Positions 1-8,368 are shown, counted from the stretch's first letter. The stretch is DNA of 25,468 bases from Clostridia bacterium (GCA_017396865.1 JAFQKO010000152.1:1-25468); one strand, 5' to 3'. Notes: a model not told the origin generated them from the sequence alone. Made by a program: numbers and translations.

Positions 1-39
1 ATGTCCATTCCAATTTCCGAAGAAAACGATGAAGAATAA
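1..39 (+). CDS. Possible C-terminal tail of a gene cut by the window edge
   Basis: Frame 1 reads twelve residues ending in an acidic tail (SEENDEE) before a TAA stop at 37-39. This could be the end of a gene of the mobile element lying to the left. It is too short to recognise and could be chance. Nothing coding is visible in 40-75. Confidence 0.25.
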   Translation: MSIPISEENDEE

Positions 40-75
40 GAGAATCGTTATACCTAACAAAAAACTATCATATAA

Positions 76-110
76 GAAAGGCGGTAGTGTTCCAATCACT
101 ACCGCCTTTC
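76..110. terminator. 14-bp inverted repeat just downstream of the tnpV remnant
   Basis: Bases 76-89 (GAAAGGCGGTAGTG) pair perfectly with 97-110 around a 7-base loop. It sits right behind the tnpV stop codon on the minus strand and could end transcription arriving from either side. Neither flank carries a proper T-run directly after the stem, so it could instead be a non-terminator element of the transposon end. Confidence 0.45.
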
Positions 111-111
111 A

Positions 112-408
112 TCATCCATATATTAAGTCTGTGTTCACCAATTCTGCGGCTCTTTGTCGAATGTTATTCATTCTGCCAACCCACGCCGACTGATTATCCG
201 CTTTGAGTTGTTCGGTCACACCCTCGCTCTCTGCCATCTGCTTTACAAGCCGAGAAAACATATCTTCTGCTTGTTTGTCGAGGTCAACGAGGTAACCGTT
301 CAGTTTGCCACTTGTCAGCAGATGGAGATATAAAACCTTTCGGTGATGTTTAATGTACCGCAAGTGCCGCTGTCCCCATACACCAATAGGCTGTATTTCC
401 CCGCTTCA
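112..408 (-). pseudogene. tnpV: Truncated TnpV (transposon-encoded protein)
   Basis: The 83-residue open part from the ATG at 363 carries the conserved TnpV body: R-Y-I-K-H-H-R-K-V-L-Y, LLTSGKLNGYL, DLDKQAEDMF, VKQMAE, GVTEQLKA, W-V-G-R-M-N-N-I-R and a final LIYG. Reading on upstream in the same frame recovers more of the family (PIGVWGQRHL) as far as an in-frame TGA at 406-408. Beyond this the resemblance ends. Family members I remember are about 120-125 residues, so roughly the first 25-30 are lost. TnpV is an accessory protein of unknown role carried by Tn4451-like and related clostridial elements. This copy is probably a remnant marking the edge of an old insertion. The ATG at 363 has no convincing ribosome site. 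Confidence 0.75.
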
Positions 409-427
409 GCCTTGATTTCTGCGCAGG

Positions 428-469
428 TTTTACATCAATTATTTATATTTTTACATCAATTATTTATAT
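428..469. repeat. Perfect 21-bp tandem duplication
   Basis: The unit at 428-448 (TTTTACATCAATTATTTATA plus T) is repeated without change at 449-469. The copies abut exactly. The repeat lies between the tnpV remnant and the -35 box at 474. It may be a slippage or insertion scar at the element boundary, or a paired binding site upstream of the promoter. Confidence 0.9.
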
Positions 470-473
470 GATA

Positions 474-503
474 TTGACAGTGGTACGCGCGTTAGATTAT
501 ACT
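474..503 (+). promoter_or_regulatory. Sigma-A promoter for the SLH-nuclease gene
   Basis: TTGACA at 474-479, an 18-base spacer and TATACT at 498-503. It lies inside the longer open frame that begins at 468, which argues for the internal start at 546. Confidence 0.8.
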
Positions 504-545
504 GAAATCAAAGAGAACATTCCATATCTTAAAGGAGGTATCGAC

Positions 546-1988
546 ATGAAAACTAAACGACTATTTATTTTATTGATCGTTGCGGTGATGATCCTTTGCA
601 CCGTATTCGGTGCGGAAGCGCATTCCTTCACCGACTATCCCGCAGAGCACTGGGGCAGCCTATACATCAACTGGGCTTACAGCCAAGGGCTGATGAACGG
701 CATCAGCGCCGATGTCTTCTCCCCCGAGGCTCCCACCAACCGCGCCATGCTGATCACGGTGCTTTGGCGCTATGACGGATCGCCCCTCTCGGAAGCTGAG
801 GCTCCCTTCACCGACCTGAACGGCGATTGGTATGAGCCGGCGGTGGCATGGGCCTATGAAAACGGCATTGTAAACGGCATCAGCGCCACCGAGTTTGCCC
901 CGTACAAGCTCATCAGCCGCCAGGAGCTGGCAACCATTTTTTACCGTTATTCCATCAGCAAGGGAGGCACGCCCGAGATCGGCAGCGTGGATCTGACCTC
1001 CTTCCCCGACTACCAAAAAATCGCTCCTTGGGCAGAGCTTGCCATGGGCTGGGCCTACGAAAACGGCATCATTTCCGGCTCTGCGGAGGGAGATCAGCTT
1101 TGGCTGAATCCCCAAAACAGCGCCACCCGCGTGCAGATGGCTGCCATCTTCTACCGCTACAATGAGCGCATCCAAAACGCCGCCTTCGGCAAAGATAACA
1201 TTTTAAAGATCATGTCCTATAATCTGCGCTGTGTCGATGATCCGGACGGCCGCTCAATCCAAGAGCGAGCCGACCGTTTCAAGGTGGTTATGAATACCTA
1301 TCGGCCCGACGTTTTGGCCTTGCAAGAGATCACCCCCGTTTGGGTTTATCGCTTAACGGACGATTATTCCGAAACCGCCTACGGTGATTATCAGCTCCAT
1401 TATGCCTTTCGCGCAGCAAGCAGCAAGGAAGCAACTCCCGTTATGTGGAACACAAACGTTTTAGAAGCGACCGATCATGGTTTCTTTTGGCTTTCCGACA
1501 CCCCTGATACCGAAAGCATTGCGCGCAATTGGGGTGCAGAACTCTACCGGATCACCACTTGGGTAAAATTAAAGGTTAAGGCGACCGGAAAAGTATTTCT
1601 TTTTATGAGCACACGCTTTGATTTTACGCCGACGGCCCACACCAACAGCGTCAAACTGATCCACGAAAGAGCAAAGGCTTTGGGCGGCTTCAGCGATTAT
1701 CCCGTTATCGTTGCCGGTGACCACAACTTCTCACCCTGGAAGCAAGGCTACAACGCCTACTATAACAACGATTTCGCCGACGTGAACTTTGAATTGAACG
1801 GCGATAATCTGCCCGGAACCGTTAACGGATACCACATAGGCAGCCACGACAGCGGCATGACCCTCGACTACGTCTTCTATTCCTACAAGAAGGCCGATCC
1901 CGTTCATTACGAAGTAGTGGACATGACCATTAACGGCAACTACGTTTCCGATCATCGCGGAATCTTCGCGAAAATAGCGCTGAAATAA
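546..1988 (+). CDS. Secreted SLH-domain protein with endonuclease/exonuclease/phosphatase (EEP) domain
   Basis: The protein has 480 residues. The start at 546 is chosen because AAAGGAGGT (531-539) sits seven bases upstream. A longer frame from 468 would place the promoter inside the gene. Residues 1-25 form a signal peptide ending AEA. Three SLH repeats follow (about 27-78, 86-140 and 152-208), expected to hold the protein on the cell wall. Residues 218-480 are an EEP (DNase I/sphingomyelinase-like) fold: SYNLR (N226), LALQE (E261), GDHN (D392, N394), LDYVF (D441) and SDHRG (D469, H470). The substrate cannot be told: DNA, a sugar phosphate or a phospholipid are all possible. Odd point: where most relatives have THLD, with a catalytic-centre histidine, this has STRFDF (R357). 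Activity may be altered. No clear terminator follows. Confidence 0.88.
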   Translation: MKTKRLFILLIVAVMILCTVFGAEAHSFTDYPAEHWGSLYINWAYSQGLMNGISADVFSPEAPTNRAMLITVLWRYDGSPLSEAEAPFTDLNGDWYEPAVAWAYENGIVNGISATEFAPYKLISRQELATIFYRYSISKGGTPEIGSVDLTSFPDYQKIAPWAELAMGWAYENGIISGSAEGDQLWLNPQNSATRVQMAAIFYRYNERIQNAAFGKDNILKIMSYNLRCVDDPDGRSIQERADRFKVVMNTYRPDVLALQEITPVWVYRLTDDYSETAYGDYQLHYAFRAASSKEATPVMWNTNVLEATDHGFFWLSDTPDTESIARNWGAELYRITTWVKLKVKATGKVFLFMSTRFDFTPTAHTNSVKLIHERAKALGGFSDYPVIVAGDHNFSPWKQGYNAYYNNDFADVNFELNGDNLPGTVNGYHIGSHDSGMTLDYVFYSYKKADPVHYEVVDMTINGNYVSDHRGIFAKIALK

Positions 1989-2065
1989 CGTCCTTTACAC
2001 ATGAACTGCCGCAGCAAAAAAGCAAGCTCATTTTTGTGCAATTTAAACAAATTACCATCTTTTCG

Positions 2066-2094
2066 TTGACAAATGCCATTTCATTCTGTATACT
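2066..2094 (+). promoter_or_regulatory. Sigma-A promoter for the small lipoprotein
   Basis: TTGACA at 2066-2071, a 17-base spacer and TATACT at 2089-2094, 48 bases before the ATG. Confidence 0.85.
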
Positions 2095-2141
2095 AAAATT
2101 AGGATCAATGATCCAAAAAAATAACAAAGGAGCTTTGAAAG

Positions 2142-2351
2142 ATGAAAAGAGTAATTGCAATTGTTTTAGTACTTATTCTGGCGCTGACCTGCCTGGCCGC
2201 CTGCAGCGAAACCAAGGAAGGCAAATGCGAACTTTGCCAAAAGGAAGAAACCCTTTACAAGGTGACCAACGAAGGTGCTGAAGCATGGCTTTGCAAGACC
2301 TGCAAGGATGGCCTTGAAGCTCTTGCCGACGCAATGGAAGCCGCAAAATAA
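2142..2351 (+). CDS. Small four-cysteine lipoprotein, function unknown
   Basis: The protein has 69 residues. AAAGGAG (2126-2132) precedes the ATG. Residues 1-20 are a hydrophobic signal with lipobox LAAC, so C21 would be lipidated and the protein anchored outside the membrane. The mature part of under 50 residues carries two CxxC pairs (C29/C32 and C51/C54) about 18 residues apart, then an Ala/Glu-rich helix. The paired CxxC layout suggests a tiny zinc-ribbon-like site or two disulfides. An extracellular metal site in so small a lipoprotein is unusual. It stands alone between a consensus promoter and a strong terminator, so it is made on its own and probably abundantly. I do not recognise a named family. 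Confidence 0.85.
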   Translation: MKRVIAIVLVLILALTCLAACSETKEGKCELCQKEETLYKVTNEGAEAWLCKTCKDGLEALADAMEAAK

Positions 2352-2361
2352 ACAATTCGAT

Positions 2362-2401
2362 AAGAACCACGGAACTCAATGCTCCGTGGTTCTTCGTTTT
2401 T
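2362..2401 (+). terminator. Rho-independent terminator after the small lipoprotein
   Basis: A 12-bp perfect stem, AAGAACCACGGA (2362-2373) with 2383-2394, has a 9-base loop and is followed by CGTTTTT. Confidence 0.9.
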
Positions 2402-2417
2402 GACGATAATCTTTCTA

Positions 2418-2446
2418 TTGAAACAGCAAACTAAATATGGTATAAT
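2418..2446 (+). promoter_or_regulatory. Sigma-A promoter of the symporter/MFS-GH2 operon
   Basis: TTGAAA at 2418-2423, a 17-base spacer and a perfect TATAAT at 2441-2446 with an extended TGG in front. It lies 38 bases before the ATG at 2484. Confidence 0.88.
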
Positions 2447-2483
2447 GCCGATATAACTGTATTATTAAAGAAGGAACCTGCGT

Positions 2484-3891
2484 ATGTACCAAGCAATTGC
2501 TGATTTTTTCACCAACACCAATAATGCGCTCAGCTACGTGCTGATCGTTTTTTCTTTTAGTCGGCGGCTTTTATTTCACCTTCCGCACCCGATTTGCCCC
2601 GTTGCGTTTACTGCGGGAGCAATTTCGCGCGGTGACCGAAAAGCCCAAGGACAAAAAGGGCACCTCCTCCTTTCAGGCGTTGATGGTTTCCACCGCATCC
2701 CGCGTGGGGACAGGCAACATCGTGGGCGTTTCGACCGCCCTCTGCCTCGGCGGGTACGGTGCTGTTTTCTGGATGTGGCTGATTGCGCTGATCGGTGCAT
2801 CCTCGGCGTTCGTTGAAAGCACCCTTGCCCAGATCTACAAAAAGAAGGGGCGCAACGGCTGCTACGGCGGGCCCGCCCACTACATCGAGGCGGCGCTCAA
2901 AAGCCGTGTGCCTGCTTTGATCTTCACGGTCTTTCTGATCCTGACCTACGGTGTTGGCTTCAATATGCTGGCCTCCTACAATCTGCAGGATACCTTCTCA
3001 GGCTACAGCTTTTACAATGCCGACTACACCCCTTGGATCATCGGTGGCATCGTTGCGCTGGCGGTTTGCTACTGCCTGATCGGCGGAGGCAAGCGGATTC
3101 TGCGGCTGACCGAGGTTCTGGTGCCGATCATGGGCATCGCCTACGTGTTGGTGGCGCTGGTTGTTGTTTGCATGAATCTGCCCGCCATGCCCGCCCTCTT
3201 CCGCCGCATCTTCTCCGACGCCTTTGATTTCCGCGCCATCTTCGGCGGATTCACCGGCTCCTGCCTGCTTTTCGGTATCAAGCGCGGCCTTTTCAGCAAC
3301 GAAGCGGGCGTTGGCTCGGCGCCCAACGCATCGGCCAGCGCAGAGGTCAGCCATCCCGCCAAGCAGGGCTTGGTGCAGGTGCTCTCCGTTTTCCTCGATA
3401 CCATTCTGATCTGCTCCGCCACCGCCTTTATGTGCCTGGCATCCGGCGTAGAGCCGACCGAAGCCGCCTCGGGCGCACCCTACGTACAGCAGGCTCTGAA
3501 GGCTTCATTGGGCAGCTTCGGCCCGATCTTCATCACCGTTGCCATGATCCTCTTCGCCTTTACCACCCTGCTGGGCAACCTCTACTACGTGGAGCAGGGC
3601 TTAAACTACCTCCTCAAGCGTGCACCCTCCAAGAAATTCATGCTGGGCTTCCGCATTGTGGCATCACTGCTGATCTTCGTTGGTGCGGGGCTTTCCGCAG
3701 GGCTCCTTTGGGACATCGCCGACATTACCATGACCTGCATGGCGCTGATCAACATCCCCGTCATCATCCTCTTAGGCAAATATGCCCTTCGCGCGCTGAA
3801 GGACTATGAAAAGCAAAAGAAGGAGGGCAAGGATCCCGTCTTTAAAGTCAAGGACATCGACCTGCCCCACCAAACCGACTATTGGAACTGA
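2484..3891 (+). CDS. Alanine/glycine:cation symporter (AGCS family), frameshifted near its N-terminus
   Basis: The gene starts at 2484 (AAGAAGGA at 2468-2475 upstream), but this frame is lost after about 22 residues. The body is open in the +1 frame, with its first ATG at 2602 (429 residues). Removing one T from the T6 run at 2548-2553 restores a continuous 468-residue protein, whose rejoined N-terminus reads VLIVFLLVGGFYFTFRTRF, a typical AGCS first membrane segment. Family marks follow: ASRVGTGNIVGV, GGGKRI and the long stretch around RGLFSNEAGVGSAPNASA. These carriers import alanine or glycine with Na+ or H+. Starting at 2602 would remove the first helix, so that product would probably be non-functional. 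A sequencing error, a real null mutation and a slippage-controlled switch are all possible. The next gene begins 18 bases downstream, so the two are co-transcribed. Confidence 0.85.
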
Positions 3892-3909
3892 TCCGAGGTG
3901 TAAATCTTT

Positions 3910-6903
3910 ATGAAAACCAAGCTCTCACCCCGATTTTGGTGTGCTCTGACTTTGTTTAGCTTAGTTGGGCAGATCGCATGGGTGGTAGAGAATATGTATT
4001 TCAACGTATTCATCTACAAAATGTTCAACGCCTCCGCCGCCGACATTTCGGCGATGGTTGCCGCATCGGCCGCCACCGCGACCCTGACGACCATCTTTAT
4101 CGGTGCGCTCTCCGACCGCATCGGCAAGCGGAAGTTATTTATCACCGCAGGCTGTATGCTTTGGGGCATCTCTATCTTCAGCTTTGTTTTTCTGCGGCTG
4201 GAGCTGATCGAAGCCATCTTCCCGCTGGCCACCTCTGCGGCAACGATCGGCGTTTCGCTGACAATTGTGCTGGATTGCCTGATGACCTTCTTCGGCTCCT
4301 CGGCCAATGACGCCGCCTTTAATGCATGGGTAACCGACAGCACCGACTCCACCAACCGCGGCGCCGCCGAAGGCATCAACTCCATGATGCCGCTGGTGGC
4401 GATTCTGGTGGTATTCGGCGGGTTTATGTTCTTCGATTTAGAGCAATCTAAAAGCTGGGTATGGATCTTTTCCATCATCGGCACCGTTGTTTTCCTGATC
4501 GGTCTGGTAGGCCTTTTTCTGATCAAGGAGCCCGCCATCAAGCCGAACAAGGAGCCCTACCTCAAAAGCATCCTCTACGGCTTCCGCCCTGCCACCATCA
4601 AAAAAAATCCCACACTTTACGCCTCATTGCTGGCATTCATCGTCTTTAATATCTCCATTCAGATCTTCATGCCCTATCTGATTCTCTATTATGAGAAATC
4701 GTTGGGGATGAGTAACTACGTACTGATCATGGCGCCCGCCATCATCTTGGCCTCGGTTGTTACCTTCCTTTGGGGGCGGGTATACGACAAAAAGGGCTTT
4801 TTCTTCTCGGGGATTTTCGCGCTGCTGTTTCTTGCCTGCGGCTACTGCCTGCTCTTCGGATTCCGCGCCACGCCGATCGTTTTCATCGGCTCACTGCTGA
4901 TGATGAGCGGTTATCTGGCAGGAATGGCTGTTTTCGGGGCAACCATCCGCGACAACACCCCTCTCGGCAAAGCAGGTCTGCTGCAGGGCGTTCGAATCTT
5001 TTCGCAGGTCTTTATTCCCGGCATAGTCGGACCGTACATAGGCTCTTTTGTTTTACGCAATGCAGAAACCATCCGCAACAGCGACGGCACCACCTCCTTC
5101 CTGCCCAACCGAAACATCTTTTTGGCGGCGCTGATCGCCCTGCTGCTGATCCTGCCGCTGCTGCTTTTGATCTTTAAGACCAAAAAGCAGGTATTTGCAA
5201 CCTTAAAAACCCCCTTCGAGCCGGATATGGATCCGATCTGCCCTTTCTCGGAATATCCCCGCCCGCAGCTGCGCCGCGATTCCTATTTCTGCCTCAACGG
5301 CGAATGGGATTTTGCGGTGCGCGGCAAAAAGGAAACCACCCCTCTCGGCAAAATCCTGGTACCCTTTCCGCCCGAGAGCCGTCTTTCGGGGATCGAGCGC
5401 ACCATCGGCGAAAAGGAGCTGATGCTCTATTTCCGCACCTTCTCCCTGCCCAAGGGCTTTCGAAAAGAGCGTGTAATTTTACACTTCGGCGCTGCCGACC
5501 AATACACCGCCGTTTACGTTAACGACCGCCTTGCGGGCAAGCACGCAGGCGGATACCTACCCTTCTCCTTCGACATCACCGATTTGCTGATCGAAGGCAA
5601 AAATACCCTGCGTGCGGAGATCGCCGATCCCCTGGATCCCACGCTCTCCTACGGCAAGCAGCGCAAAAAGCGCGGAGGTATGTGGTATACCCCCATCGGC
5701 GGCATCTGGCAAACCGTTTGGATGGAAAGCGTTCCCGCCTCACCCATCACCGCTCTGCGGATGACTTCCACCCTGAGCGGCGTAACCATCGAGGTGGAGG
5801 GCGGCCTTGAAGACAAAAAGCTGATCCTCAAGGATGAAAATGGCGTAAAGGAATATTGCTTCACAGGCAAAAGCATCCAAATTGAGCCGGAGCAGCCCAG
5901 ATTATGGTCGCCGGAGGATCCGTATCTCTACCGCTTCACGCTGGAGAGCGGCGAGGATCGCATCCAATCCTACTTTGCGCTGCGCACGGTCGACGTTCGC
6001 CAACGCGGAGAGCGCAGCTACATCTGCCTCAACGGCGAGCCCTATTTCTTCCACGGGCTTTTGGATCAGGGCTATTTCAGCGACGGCATTTACCTTCCCG
6101 CCACCGAGGACGGATATAAACACGACATTTTAAAGATGAAGGAATGCGGCTTCAACACGCTGCGCAAGCACATCAAGCTGGAGCCCGAGCTATTTTATTA
6201 CTACTGTGACCGCTACGGCATGATCGTTTTCCAAGACATGATCAACAGCGGAAAATATCACTTCATCTTAGACACCGCCATTCCGACGGTATGGCTGCGG
6301 CGGGGCATCACCCACCGCGCAAGCAAGCAACGCAAGGCGGAATTTTACCGCACCTTTGAGCAGATGCAGCGGCAGCTTTACAATCATCCCAGCGTTTGCT
6401 ACTACACCATCTTCAACGAAGGCTGGGGGCAATTCTCCGCCGATCGCTGCTACACCGACTTCAAAGCCAAGGATCCCACCCGCATCTACGACACCACCTC
6501 TGGTTGGTTCAAGACCAAAAAGAGCGACGTGGAGAGCGACCACATTTACTTCAAGCCGGTGCGGCTCAAGGCGGTTGCGGGCAAGCCGATGGTGCTTTCG
6601 GAGTTTGGCGGCTATTCCTGCCGTGTGAAGAACCACACCTTCAATCTCAGCCGCAACACCGGCTATCATTTCTTCACCGAGGATCCGAGCGCCTTTGAGG
6701 CCGAGCTGATCGCCCTTTACGACCGCGAAATTCTGCCGATGATCCGCCAAGGGCTCAACGCCTCCATTCTGACGCAGATCAGCGACGTGGAGGATGAAAC
6801 CAACGGCATCATGACCTATGATCGGGCGGTGCTCAAAACCGAGCCCGCCGAAATGCAGGATATGGCCGATCGGCTGAAAAAGGAATTCAAGCAAAGTCTA
6901 TAA
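3910..6903 (+). CDS. MFS transporter fused to GH2 family glycosidase
   Basis: One uninterrupted frame of 997 residues, started by GAGGTG (3895-3900). Residues 1-425 are a complete carrier of about 12 helices in the major facilitator superfamily, with motif A GALSDRIGKRK (65-75) and last helix about 402-422. A linker (425-450) leads into a full glycoside hydrolase family 2 enzyme. It has a jelly-roll sugar-binding domain (about 451-609; LNGEWDF at 462-468, MWYTPIGGIWQTVW near 591-604), an immunoglobulin-like domain (about 610-700) and a TIM barrel (700-997). The barrel holds the acid/base Glu837 in FNEGWGQ and the nucleophile Glu898 in LSEFGG. With an even helix number the enzyme would lie in the cytoplasm, where it could cleave an imported glycoside at the membrane. 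The sugar (beta-galactoside, glucuronide or mannoside) is not evident. No stop codon or ribosome site separates the halves. Confidence 0.92.
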   Translation: MKTKLSPRFWCALTLFSLVGQIAWVVENMYFNVFIYKMFNASAADISAMVAASAATATLTTIFIGALSDRIGKRKLFITAGCMLWGISIFSFVFLRLELIEAIFPLATSAATIGVSLTIVLDCLMTFFGSSANDAAFNAWVTDSTDSTNRGAAEGINSMMPLVAILVVFGGFMFFDLEQSKSWVWIFSIIGTVVFLIGLVGLFLIKEPAIKPNKEPYLKSILYGFRPATIKKNPTLYASLLAFIVFNISIQIFMPYLILYYEKSLGMSNYVLIMAPAIILASVVTFLWGRVYDKKGFFFSGIFALLFLACGYCLLFGFRATPIVFIGSLLMMSGYLAGMAVFGATIRDNTPLGKAGLLQGVRIFSQVFIPGIVGPYIGSFVLRNAETIRNSDGTTSFLPNRNIFLAALIALLLILPLLLLIFKTKKQVFATLKTPFEPDMDPICPFSEYPRPQLRRDSYFCLNGEWDFAVRGKKETTPLGKILVPFPPESRLSGIERTIGEKELMLYFRTFSLPKGFRKERVILHFGAADQYTAVYVNDRLAGKHAGGYLPFSFDITDLLIEGKNTLRAEIADPLDPTLSYGKQRKKRGGMWYTPIGGIWQTVWMESVPASPITALRMTSTLSGVTIEVEGGLEDKKLILKDENGVKEYCFTGKSIQIEPEQPRLWSPEDPYLYRFTLESGEDRIQSYFALRTVDVRQRGERSYICLNGEPYFFHGLLDQGYFSDGIYLPATEDGYKHDILKMKECGFNTLRKHIKLEPELFYYYCDRYGMIVFQDMINSGKYHFILDTAIPTVWLRRGITHRASKQRKAEFYRTFEQMQRQLYNHPSVCYYTIFNEGWGQFSADRCYTDFKAKDPTRIYDTTSGWFKTKKSDVESDHIYFKPVRLKAVAGKPMVLSEFGGYSCRVKNHTFNLSRNTGYHFFTEDPSAFEAELIALYDREILPMIRQGLNASILTQISDVEDETNGIMTYDRAVLKTEPAEMQDMADRLKKEFKQSL

Positions 6904-6906
6904 TAT

Positions 6907-6943
6907 AGCGGGACAGCATTTCTGCTGTCCCGCTCTTGATTTT
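6907..6943 (+). terminator. Rho-independent terminator after the MFS-GH2 gene
   Basis: The 12-bp stem AGCGGGACAGCA (6907-6918) with 6923-6934 has a TTTC loop and a T-rich tail. The tail also supplies the -35 box of the trkA promoter. Confidence 0.88.
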
Positions 6944-6964
6944 GAGTAAGATTTATGATATGAT
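6936..6964 (+). promoter_or_regulatory. Likely promoter of trkA-trkH
   Basis: TTGATT at 6936-6941, a 17-base spacer and TATGAT at 6959-6964. It overlaps the tail of the preceding terminator. Confidence 0.55.
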
Positions 6965-7009
6965 TAAGCTGGCGTTTAACGCAAAATCTGATCAATAGGA
7001 TGGACTGCC

Positions 7010-8368
7010 ATGAAAATCATCATCGTTGGCGGCGGCAAGGCCGGCGCCACATTGGCAAATGCTCTTGTGAGCGAAGAGCACGACGTTACGATCATCGACT
7101 ACAAAGCGGAGCGGATTGCCGCGCTTTGCAACAATAACGACATGATGGGCTTGGTTGGAAACGGAATGAACTATTCCGCCCTCTTCGATGCAGGCATTGA
7201 GGACACCGATCTGCTGATCTCCGTTACGGGATCCGATGAGCAGAATCTCCTTTGTTGTCTGTTTGCGCGCAAGATGGAGCAATGCTCCACCATTGCCCGC
7301 ATCCGCAATCCGATCTATCTGAAGGAGCTCGCCTTCATCAAGGAGCAGGTTGGGCTGGCTATGATCATCAATCCCGAGCAGGCGGCGGCCAACGAGATCT
7401 CCAATCTGCTGCGGTTCCCCTCCGCAATTGAAGTTAATTCCTTCTCCAAGGGGCAAGCCGAGATGCTGACCTTTAAGATCCCGGAGGGCTCGCTTCTGGA
7501 CGGCAAAACGCTGATTCAGGTGCGCAGCAAGCTGGATACCAACGTGCTGTTTTGCATCGTAGAGCGCAAGGGCAAGGCCCACATCCCCTACGGTAACTTT
7601 ACTCTGCAGACGGGCGACAAGGTGACCATTATGATCCATCCCAAGGAGGCCACCCGCTTTTTCCGCCAGATCAATCTGGACACCCACAGCGTAAAGAACG
7701 TGATCATTGTTGGCGGCGGTATGATTGCCCATTATTTGGCGCAGCAGCTTTTGGATTCCCGCATCAAGGTAAAGATCATCGAACGGAATGAAGCGCGATG
7801 CCATGAGCTGGCGGAGCTTTTGCCCGAGGCACTGATCATCCACGGCGACGCCTCCGATAAGAGCCTTCTGCTGGAGGAGGGCATCACCACCACCGACGCT
7901 TTTGTGGCGGTAACCGGCTTCGACGAAGAGAACGTTTTGCTTTCCCTTTACGCCAAGGAGATGAGCGACGCCAAGGTGGTGACCAAGGTGGATCGCCAAA
8001 TCTTCACCGAGCTGACCGACAGCCTCAATTTAGACAGCGTGATCCATCCCACCGACATTACCGCCGAGAACATTCTGCAATATGCCCGCGCCAAGCAAAA
8101 CGCTATGGGCAACAACGTGGAAACCCTCTATAAGCTGATTGAAAATCAAGTTGAAGCGCTGGAATTCAACGTGAGCGAAAATGCGCCCGGCTTGCTGGGC
8201 ATTCCGCTCAAGGAGCTGCAATTAAAGAGCAATCTGCTGATCTGCGGCATCAATCGCGGGCGGCGGTTTATCCTCCCCGACGGTGAAACCACCTTTCAGC
8301 CCGGCGATCGAGTAATCGTTGTGGCAGAGCAGGCCAGACTCAACGACTTTAAGGACATTTTGAAATAA
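7010..8368 (+). CDS. trkA: Trk potassium uptake system, NAD-binding regulatory protein TrkA
   Basis: The protein has 452 residues and no membrane segments: a cytoplasmic ring protein that gates the TrkH channel in response to nucleotides. It has the double layout of full-length TrkA: RCK-N Rossmann domain 1 (1-130, GGGKAG at 7-12 and acidic end IIDYK), RCK-C 1 (about 140-220), RCK-N 2 (229-350, GGGMIA at 235-240) and RCK-C 2 (about 370-452). The ribosome site (AGGATGG) is modest and eight bases from the ATG. It overlaps nothing upstream and is followed after four bases by trkH, giving the usual trkA-trkH operon. Confidence 0.95.
   Translation: MKIIIVGGGKAGATLANALVSEEHDVTIIDYKAERIAALCNNNDMMGLVGNGMNYSALFDAGIEDTDLLISVTGSDEQNLLCCLFARKMEQCSTIARIRNPIYLKELAFIKEQVGLAMIINPEQAAANEISNLLRFPSAIEVNSFSKGQAEMLTFKIPEGSLLDGKTLIQVRSKLDTNVLFCIVERKGKAHIPYGNFTLQTGDKVTIMIHPKEATRFFRQINLDTHSVKNVIIVGGGMIAHYLAQQLLDSRIKVKIIERNEARCHELAELLPEALIIHGDASDKSLLLEEGITTTDAFVAVTGFDEENVLLSLYAKEMSDAKVVTKVDRQIFTELTDSLNLDSVIHPTDITAENILQYARAKQNAMGNNVETLYKLIENQVEALEFNVSENAPGLLGIPLKELQLKSNLLICGINRGRRFILPDGETTFQPGDRVIVVAEQARLNDFKDILK

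Noticed and set aside
364..430. P-loop-like phrase (LLVYGDSGT) in another minus-strand frame upstream of tnpV
   Set aside because: The same bases encode the genuine TnpV phrase GQRHLR. The downstream frame does not continue as an ATPase, and no GKT follows.
468..545. N-terminal extension of the SLH-EEP protein
   Set aside because: It would contain the promoter boxes and come before the only good ribosome site; the signal peptide begins at 546.
2602..3891. AGCS gene starting normally at 2602
   Set aside because: The upstream sequence in the shifted frame encodes the missing first helix, and the promoter and ribosome site point to 2484.
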